A stretch of 11,093 nucleotides of DNA from Deltaproteobacteria bacterium (GTDB lineage: Bacteria > Myxococcota > B64-G9), in the NCBI GenBank assembly GCA_003647095.1, contig QMME01000109.1, positions 1 to 11,093 of the forward strand. The letters are read 5' to 3'. How positions within the stretch are numbered: the stretch's first letter is position 1; every line of letters begins with the position of its first letter. This document shows, piece by piece, positions 7,713 to 11,093 of the stretch. Both the position numbers and the translations under genes were made by a program. The notes beneath the pieces were generated by a model. The model searched no databases, was not told the DNA's origin, and saw nothing but the letters and a program-made list of their open reading frames with translations.

Positions 7713-9164
7713 CTATCCCGACAGCTCGGCCAGCAGGGCCTTGAGAAACTCGTAGAAGCGACCCACCGAGCCGATATGCACCCGCTCCGAGGGCGAGTGC
7801 GGCCACTCGATCTGGGGACCGAAGGAGATCATGTCCATGCCGCCGAACTTCTCGCCGATGATGCCGCATTCCAGCCCGGCGTGGATGGCCTTGATCTCGG
7901 CTTCCCGGCCGGTGACCTTCCGGTGCACCTCCCGGGCCCGGGCCAGCACCGCCGAGTCCATGTTGGGCTGCCAGCCGGGGTAGCCGCCGGCGTCCTCGGG
8001 CCGGCCCCCGGCCAGGCGGGCCAGGGCGAACAGCCCGCCCTGTACCTCGGCCAGGGCCGGGGCCACCGAGCTGCGGCTGCTTTCCATGATGGTGGCCGCG
8101 TCGGCCTCGGTGCGCACCACCGCCAGGTTGGTCGACGTCTCCACCAGGCCCGCCACCTGCTGGCTCATGGCGAGCACCCCGTGGGGCGCGGCCAGGAGGA
8201 GATCCAGCAGGCGATCGCGACTGGGTTGGTCGAGGACCGGGGTGTCGCCGCCGCCGGCGCCCAGCTCCACCACGATATCGGGATCGCTCTTGCCGTAGCA
8301 GGCCTGGAGATCCTGGCGAAAGCGGGCCAGCACTTCGTCCGCGGCCGCCCGGCCGCCGCTGTCCAGGACGATCTCGGCCGTGGCCTCGCGGGGGATGGCG
8401 TTGTGCTTGTCGCCGCCGGCGATGTTCACCAGGCCCAGCCCGGTGCGGGCGCGCAGCCGGTCGAGAAACAGCGCCAGCACCTTGACGGCGTTGGCCCGGC
8501 CGGTGTTGATGTCGAGACCCGAGTGGCCGCCCTTGAGGCCGGACACCTTGACGCCGAGGCGCTCGCCGTCCCGGCCGCTGCGCTTCAGCGGCAGGGTGAT
8601 GTGGGTATCGGCGCCGCCGGCGCAGCCGACGTAGATGGCGCCCTCTTCCTCGGAATCGAGGTTGAGCAGGGTGCGACCCTGGAGGAAGTCGGCGCTGATG
8701 GCCTGGGCGCCGGTCAGCCCCGTCTCCTCGTCCACGGTGAACAGCAGCTCCAGCGGCCCGTGCACGGCGTCGCTGTCGTCGATCAGCGCCAGGGCCGCGG
8801 CCAGGCCGACGCCGTTGTCCGCCCCCAGGGTGGTGCCCTCGGCGGTGAGGTGCTCGCCCTCGCGCTTGACGGGGATGGGATCCTTGGCGAAGTCGTGGGG
8901 GGAGTCGGAGTCCTTCTCGCCCACCATGTCCATGTGGCCCTGCAGGATGACGGTGGGAGCCGACTCCTTGCCCGGGCTGGCCGGCAGGCGGATGACCACG
9001 TTGCCGGCCTGGTCGCGGTCGGCCTCCAGGCCCTTTTCCTTGGCCAGCCCCAGCAGGTACTCGATCACCCCGGCCTCGTTCTTGGAGCAGCGGGGAATCT
9101 GCGTCAGCTTCTCGAAGTAGGAAAACAGCAGCTTGGGTTCCAGACCGTCGAACGGTGATGTCAT
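7713..9164 (-). CDS. pepD: Cytosolic nonspecific dipeptidase (aminoacyl-histidine dipeptidase), M20C
   Basis: Predicted 483-residue cytosolic metallopeptidase that hydrolyses a wide range of dipeptides, including Xaa-His, during peptide recycling. The M20 di-zinc site is complete: L-Q-G-H-M-D-M-V (His77, Asp79), L-G-A-D-N-G-V-G (bridging Asp116), T-V-D-E-E-T-G-L (general base Glu146 and ligand Glu147), N-L-D-S-E-E (Asp170), I-H-A-G-L-E-C-G, and the C-terminal S-E-R-V-H-I (His463). The dimerisation lid domain lies between about 180 and 390. The length is close to E. coli PepD (485). ATG 9164 has a strong GGAGG 6 nt upstream. It heads the seven-gene minus-strand run, with a candidate promoter in front of it, and is followed 6 nt later by the LolA-like gene. 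Confidence 0.95.
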   Translation of the reverse strand: MTSPFDGLEPKLLFSYFEKLTQIPRCSKNEAGVIEYLLGLAKEKGLEADRDQAGNVVIRLPASPGKESAPTVILQGHMDMVGEKDSDSPHDFAKDPIPVKREGEHLTAEGTTLGADNGVGLAAALALIDDSDAVHGPLELLFTVDEETGLTGAQAISADFLQGRTLLNLDSEEEGAIYVGCAGGADTHITLPLKRSGRDGERLGVKVSGLKGGHSGLDINTGRANAVKVLALFLDRLRARTGLGLVNIAGGDKHNAIPREATAEIVLDSGGRAAADEVLARFRQDLQACYGKSDPDIVVELGAGGGDTPVLDQPSRDRLLDLLLAAPHGVLAMSQQVAGLVETSTNLAVVRTEADAATIMESSRSSVAPALAEVQGGLFALARLAGGRPEDAGGYPGWQPNMDSAVLARAREVHRKVTGREAEIKAIHAGLECGIIGEKFGGMDMISFGPQIEWPHSPSERVHIGSVGRFYEFLKALLAELSG

Positions 9165-9205
9165 GGCTACCTCCGGGATTAATGGTTACGCCTCGCGGCG
9201 CCACC

Positions 9206-9235
9206 ATGAAAGCCCCAGCCGGGCGGGGATGTCAA
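9206..9235 (-). promoter_or_regulatory. Candidate sigma70 promoter of the pepD operon
   Basis: On the minus strand a perfect -35 TTGACA (9230-9235) is followed, after 18 nt, by TTTCAT (9206-9211) as a 4/6 match to the -10. The transcript would start near 9199 and give a leader of about 35 nt to the GGAGG of pepD. The spacer is GC-rich and the -10 is weak, so activity is uncertain. Confidence 0.5.
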
Positions 9236-9264
9236 GGATGTGTCAGACGGGAGATGCGAGATGC

Positions 9265-9289
9265 GGGGACAGGCCCCGGGAGATGCGAC
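9265..9289 (+). repeat. REP-like element copy 1 (GGGGACAGGCCCC core)
   Basis: The 13-nt core GGGGACAGGCCCC is followed by GGGAGATGCGAC. The 25-nt whole matches 10056-10080 with two mismatches (9279 and 9281). It lies between pepD and vapC, outside any gene, at the downstream edge of the toxin-antitoxin module. The 11-mer GGGAGATGCGA also occurs just before it (9249-9259) and again within it (9278-9288). Confidence 0.75.
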
Positions 9290-9296
9290 CCCGGGG
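9274..9296. other. Perfect 7-bp GC hairpin downstream of vapC
   Basis: CCCCGGG (9274-9280) pairs with CCCGGGG (9290-9296) around a 9-nt loop. It begins inside REP-like copy 1 and lies about 18 nt past the vapC stop codon. No T-run follows on either strand, so it is not a canonical intrinsic terminator, but it could protect or partly terminate the vapBC transcript before pepD. Confidence 0.5.
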
Positions 9297-9313
9297 GTAC
9301 GAATAGGTACGCT

Positions 9314-9727
9314 TCAGTCCAGCAGGTCGCGGGGCTCGATGCGGCGCAGCCAGGTCAGGGCGTCGAAGTCGCGGTCGTAGGAGCACAGCGCTTCGGCCCG
9401 GTGCAGCTTGCAGGCGGCGGCGTGCAGCGCGTCGCGGGCGAGCAGCTCGGGATGCGCATCGAGCAGCTCGCGGCCCACGTCGAGCAACTCGGCGGTCACG
9501 GGCAGCACCTCGGGCACGATGCGCCGGGCCAGGTCGTAGACCAGCCGTCCCTGCCGCCAGCGGCCCAGGGCGCGGTAGCGGTGCAGGATCTCTTGCAGTA
9601 CCTCGGCGTCCACCGCGGCCGACAGGTCCTCGGAGGCCACCCTTGCCAGCAGCGCCAGGCTGGGGGCCTTGTGCGGGTGATCGGCGCCGGCGGCGTACAT
9701 GAACACGTTGGCGTCGAGCAGGATCAC
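9314..9727 (-). CDS. vapC: VapC-type PIN-domain toxin (ribonuclease)
   Basis: Predicted 137-residue PIN-domain protein, the toxin of a type II toxin-antitoxin pair; VapC toxins are Mg2+-dependent endoribonucleases that often cut tRNA or rRNA. The acidic site is complete: L-L-D-A-N (Asp5), V-L-Q-E-I-L (Glu46), A-R-D-A-L-H-A-A (Asp99) and S-Y-D-R-D-F-D (Asp118/Asp120). The start is GTG at 9727, which overlaps the antitoxin stop in a GTGA, the usual coupling in such pairs. The usual partner order, antitoxin first, is kept. The RNA target cannot be told from sequence. The gene appears intact, and nothing suggests loss of activity. Confidence 0.9.
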   Translation of the reverse strand: MILLDANVFMYAAGADHPHKAPSLALLARVASEDLSAAVDAEVLQEILHRYRALGRWRQGRLVYDLARRIVPEVLPVTAELLDVGRELLDAHPELLARDALHAAACKLHRAEALCSYDRDFDALTWLRRIEPRDLLD

Positions 9728-9975
9728 GCCGGGATGTCCTCCGGCTCGGGCACCGACTCGCGCTTCATCTGCGCCGGCTCGGCCACCGGCAGCTCCAGCG
9801 CGGCCAGCTCGTCCACCGCCTGCAGCCGCTTCTCGCGCGAGGTCAGACCGTACTGGCTGATGCAGGCCTCGCGGATGAGCTGGCCCAGGCTGGTGCCGCG
9901 CTGGCGCGCCAGTTGCCGCAGTCGATCGCGCAGCTCGGGGCTGAGCAGGATGGTGGTCTTGTGGCTATGCTCCAT
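9724..9975 (-). CDS. vapB: Ribbon-helix-helix antitoxin (VapB-like)
   Basis: Predicted 83-residue antitoxin. Residues 5-45 form a CopG-type ribbon-helix-helix: the strand K-T-T-I-L-L-S, helix A (P-E-L-R-D-R-L-R-Q-L-A-R-Q-R), the turn G-T-S, then helix B (L-G-Q-L-I-R-E-A-C-I-S). The C-terminal tail (about 46-83) is charged and Pro-rich, as expected for a segment that wraps and inhibits the toxin. Of the in-frame ATGs, 9975 is chosen because GGAGG lies 5 nt upstream. ATGs at 9987 and 9993 lack this spacing and would fall at or ahead of the predicted transcript start. It probably binds its own promoter as a dimer and represses the pair. Confidence 0.88.
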   Translation of the reverse strand: MEHSHKTTILLSPELRDRLRQLARQRGTSLGQLIREACISQYGLTSREKRLQAVDELAALELPVAEPAQMKRESVPEPEDIPA

Positions 9976-9991
9976 ATCCACCTCCATATCC
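9970..9991 (-). promoter_or_regulatory. Tandem 10-nt direct repeat, candidate VapB operator
   Basis: GGATATGGAG occurs twice on the minus strand, 12 nt apart (9982-9991 and 9970-9979). The first copy directly follows the -10 box; the second spans the vapB start codon. One-and-a-bit helical turns between repeats suits cooperative binding of ribbon-helix-helix dimers. The repeat also supplies the GGAGG ribosome binding site, so operator and translation start overlap. The binding role is inferred. Confidence 0.5.
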
Positions 9992-10020
9992 ATAATAAGT
10001 TTTCTAATAGGTTGGGTCAA
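9992..10020 (-). promoter_or_regulatory. sigma70 promoter of vapBC
   Basis: TTGACC (10015-10020) and TATTAT (9992-9997) on the minus strand are separated by exactly 17 nt, with 5/6 matches in each box. The spacer is AT-rich, which is unusual for the window. Transcription would start near 9985, so the leader would be only about 10 nt and begin at or in the GGAGG of vapB. Confidence 0.75.
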
Positions 10021-10055
10021 GTGCGCAGGGTGGGGAGCAGGGGGGACGGAGGAGG

Positions 10056-10080
10056 GGGGACAGGCCCCGTGGGATGCGAC
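10056..10080 (+). repeat. REP-like element copy 2 (GGGGACAGGCCCC core)
   Basis: Same 13-nt core followed by GTGGGATGCGAC, the near-identical partner of 9265-9289 and in the same orientation. It sits just upstream of the vapBC promoter. The two copies thus bracket the toxin-antitoxin pair as direct repeats. It lies in the divergent gap between vapB and the DUF3943-like gene. Confidence 0.75.
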
Positions 10081-10084
10081 GGAT

Positions 10085-10098
10085 GTCATGGGGATGAC
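10085..10098. other. Short inverted repeat upstream of DUF3943-like gene
   Basis: GTCAT and ATGAC flank GGGG, forming a perfect 5-bp dyad about 55 nt before the start codon. It could be a small operator for the plus-strand gene. No convincing -35/-10 pair was found nearby, and a 5-bp dyad can arise by chance. Confidence 0.2.
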
Positions 10099-10153
10099 TC
10101 AGGTAACCCGGCCCTTCGCCGTGACGGCAAGTTGTGATAGACCGGAGGGTGGC

Positions 10154-10759
10154 ATGACGACCAGAACGCTGATGACGCTGTGCCTGCTGCTGACCTCGGT
10201 GCCGGCGGGGGCCCAGCAGGACCGCGAGCACGAGCCCGAGCTAGACTGGTCGGTTCCCCACCTGCACAGTCTGGCCGTGGTGGGCGGCACCAGGCTGAGC
10301 CTGTCTCTCATCTGGCCGGAGGCCTACGCCGTGAGGCCGGTCTCCGCCAACTGGGATCGCTTCTGCCGCGCCTGGACCACGGAGGCGGCCTGGGACGGCA
10401 ACCGAGGCTTCTTCGAGTGGGACGGAGATCCCTGGGCCTTGAACCTGGTGGGTCATGGGCTGATGGGCTCGGAGTTCTACCTGCGCTACCGCCAGTACGG
10501 CGGCTACTGGTGGCAGGCGCTGGGCATGACGCTGCTGTGGACACTGGCCTGGGAGTACCTGGTGGAGAGCTGGCACAAGCAGCCCTCGGGTATCGACCTG
10601 GCCTGGACGCCGCTGGGGGGAGCGCTGCTCGGCGAGGGCCGTTACCGGCTGTACCTGGAGGTGCGTGACATGGCCGACTCGCCGCTGCGCCACCTGTTGC
10701 TCTACCTGGTCGATCCCCTGGGGCAGCTGGAGCGGGACGCCTTCGGGCTGGAGTACTGA
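10154..10759 (+). CDS. Exported DUF3943-like protein
   Basis: Predicted 201-residue exported protein. Residues 1-20 form a Sec signal peptide (cleavage after A-G-A). The mature part is rich in Trp and Tyr. The region 92-161 carries the DUF3943 pattern: D-P-W-A-L-N-L-V-G-H (92-101), G-S-E-F-Y-L-R-Y-R (105-113), W-E-Y-L-V-E-S (133-139), Q-P-S-G-I-D-L (143-149) and T-P-L-G-G-A-L-L-G-E (152-161). Proteins of this family are predicted envelope proteins with no known activity. ATG 10154 follows GGAGGG with good spacing. It is divergent from vapB and has no same-strand partner in the window. This is a domain-level call from motif memory; a membrane-associated location is probable. Confidence 0.78.
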   Translation: MTTRTLMTLCLLLTSVPAGAQQDREHEPELDWSVPHLHSLAVVGGTRLSLSLIWPEAYAVRPVSANWDRFCRAWTTEAAWDGNRGFFEWDGDPWALNLVGHGLMGSEFYLRYRQYGGYWWQALGMTLLWTLAWEYLVESWHKQPSGIDLAWTPLGGALLGEGRYRLYLEVRDMADSPLRHLLLYLVDPLGQLERDAFGLEY

Positions 10760-10854
10760 TCGGAATTCCCGCGGCAGCCGGTTATCACAGAACAGGCCGC
10801 GAGCTGTCCAGATGACAGGCGCGGCAAGACTCGCACACTCACGTACGGAATGGT

Positions 10855-10867
10855 GGGGACAGGCCCC
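10855..10867 (+). repeat. REP-like element copy 3
   Basis: Exact 13-nt GGGGACAGGCCCC, followed by GAAACTATCACG. Unlike copies 1 and 2 it lacks the GATGCGAC tail. Its first 12 nt can pair with the inverted copy at 10936-10947. Confidence 0.7.
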
Positions 10868-10880
10868 GAAACTATCACGT

Positions 10881-10903
10881 GTAAACAATATGTTGACTAG
10901 TCA
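10881..10903. promoter_or_regulatory. Overlapping dyad symmetries in AT-rich patch
   Basis: GTAAACA and TGTTGAC flank ATA (10881-10897, 6 of 7 positions complementary), and the perfect 10-nt palindrome TGACTAGTCA follows at 10894-10903. Such dyads are typical of protein-binding sites, but they lie inside the loop of an inverted repeat and could equally be the core of a small mobile element. Confidence 0.3.
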
Positions 10904-10914
10904 TCCCGGTCTTC

Positions 10915-10940
10915 CACCGCCCGGGCCCACCGCCCGGGCC
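10915..10940. repeat. 13-nt perfect tandem repeat, two copies
   Basis: CACCGCCCGGGCC occurs twice head to tail (10915-10927 and 10928-10940) with no mismatch. The second copy runs into the inverted REP-like core. Each unit contains the palindrome CCCGGG. Confidence 0.8.
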
Positions 10941-10947
10941 TGTCCCC
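10936..10947 (-). repeat. REP-like element copy 4 (inverted)
   Basis: GGGCCTGTCCCC is the exact reverse complement of the first 12 nt of the GGGGACAGGCCCC core. With copy 3 it forms a 12-bp inverted pair around a 69-nt loop, the layout of paired REP or MITE-like units. Confidence 0.65.
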
Positions 10948-11013
10948 GGGGCTTCACGAGGGGAAACCTTGGGAGCCCCCACGCGTCTTGCTTGTCGCGC
11001 ACCACCCGGACTG

Positions 11014-11093
11014 TCAACCGGCCAGTCGCATGACGGCCGATACGCAGAACAGCAAGCCGAACCCCAGCAGCGCGCATGGAAGCAGGCTGATGA
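11014..11093 (-). CDS. Possible C-terminus of an integral membrane protein (partial)
   Basis: On the minus strand a frame enters from beyond the right edge and ends at TGA 11014-11016. Its 25 visible residues are strongly hydrophobic (I-S-L-L-P-C-A-L-L-G-F-G-L-L-F-C-V-S-A-V-M then R-L-A-G), like a final transmembrane helix. Most third codon positions are G or C, as in the neighbours. The alternative is a plus-strand gene starting at ATG 11030 (M-T-A-D-T-Q-N), which has no clear ribosome binding site. With so little sequence the call is tentative. Confidence 0.35.
   Translation of the reverse strand, partial: ISLLPCALLGFGLLFCVSAVMRLAG

Larger units (their letters stand above)
10760..11013. 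other. Gene-free stretch with repeat elements
   Basis: No coding region is supported here. It holds an inverted pair of the GGGGACAGGCCC core (10855-10866 and 10936-10947), a 13-nt tandem repeat, two overlapping dyads in an AT-rich patch, and a possible 6-bp stem after the DUF3943-like gene (CGCGGC 10770-10775 with GCCGCG 10796-10801, no T-run). The base composition drops sharply in GC between about 10869 and 10905. Confidence 0.7.

Noticed and set aside
7776..9158. Long plus-strand open frame opposite pepD
   Set aside because: Antisense shadow of a gene with a complete M20 active site; composition biased to Gly, Gln, His and Val.
9976..10089. N-terminal extension of VapB to an ATG at 10089
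   Set aside because: It would lie upstream of a strong promoter and encodes Pro/His-rich residues unrelated to the ribbon-helix-helix.
10241..10888. Minus-strand 215-codon frame opposite the DUF3943-like gene
   Set aside because: Antisense to a gene with a signal peptide and conserved motifs; no domain and no ribosome site.

Overview
This is a GC-rich bacterial segment, dense with genes, that looks like chromosomal DNA from the Myxococcota or a related former deltaproteobacterial lineage. The assignment is an inference. It rests on the cysteine-rich C-G-P-D-G-C repeats in a secreted-type protein, a lipoprotein with a long Ala/Asp/Gly linker followed by a D-x-D-G-D-G / C-N-G-x-D-D-D-C-D-G metal-binding motif, and many exported or envelope proteins of unknown function. 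No rRNA, tRNA, CRISPR array, transposase or phage gene was seen.

Layout. Bases 1-1464 (+) hold the 3' part of a gene for a Cys-rich repeat protein with a large unrecognised C-terminal domain. Facing it, on the minus strand, is a tight seven-gene run from 9164 down to 1493. In transcription order it contains a PepD-type dipeptidase, a LolA-like periplasmic protein, a class I mannose-6-phosphate isomerase (ManA), an NCS2/AzgA-like permease, a small outer-membrane beta-barrel candidate, a winged-helix protein with a helical C-terminal part, and a lipoprotein with a SASA/CE6-type esterase domain. Gaps are 6, 33, -1, -4, 16 and 44 nt, so one transcript is likely. A candidate sigma70 promoter with a perfect TTGACA lies before pepD.

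Upstream of that run is a self-contained toxin-antitoxin pair, vapB-vapC (minus strand, 9314-9975). It has its own strong promoter and a tandem 10-nt direct repeat that could be the antitoxin operator. Two near-identical 25-nt repeats carrying GGGGACAGGCCCC flank it in the same orientation. Two more copies of this core, one inverted, lie near the right end and form an inverted pair. This is a REP/MITE-like family, apparently confined to intergenic DNA in this window. Between these groups is a plus-strand gene for an exported DUF3943-like protein. The last 80 bases may be the 3' end of a membrane-protein gene on the minus strand.

How the genes work together. The operon mixes cytosolic recycling enzymes (dipeptide hydrolysis, fructose-6-P/mannose-6-P interconversion), inner-membrane solute import, and envelope proteins, with an esterase lipoprotein that may deacetylate carbohydrate. 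A scavenging or envelope-remodelling theme is possible, but the operon may simply join unrelated housekeeping genes. The best candidates for new biology are the repeat-bracketed vapBC module, the REP-like element family, the permease/outer-membrane/winged-helix/esterase block, and the unrecognised domain of the Cys-rich protein. No clearly new multi-gene defence or biosynthetic system is visible.
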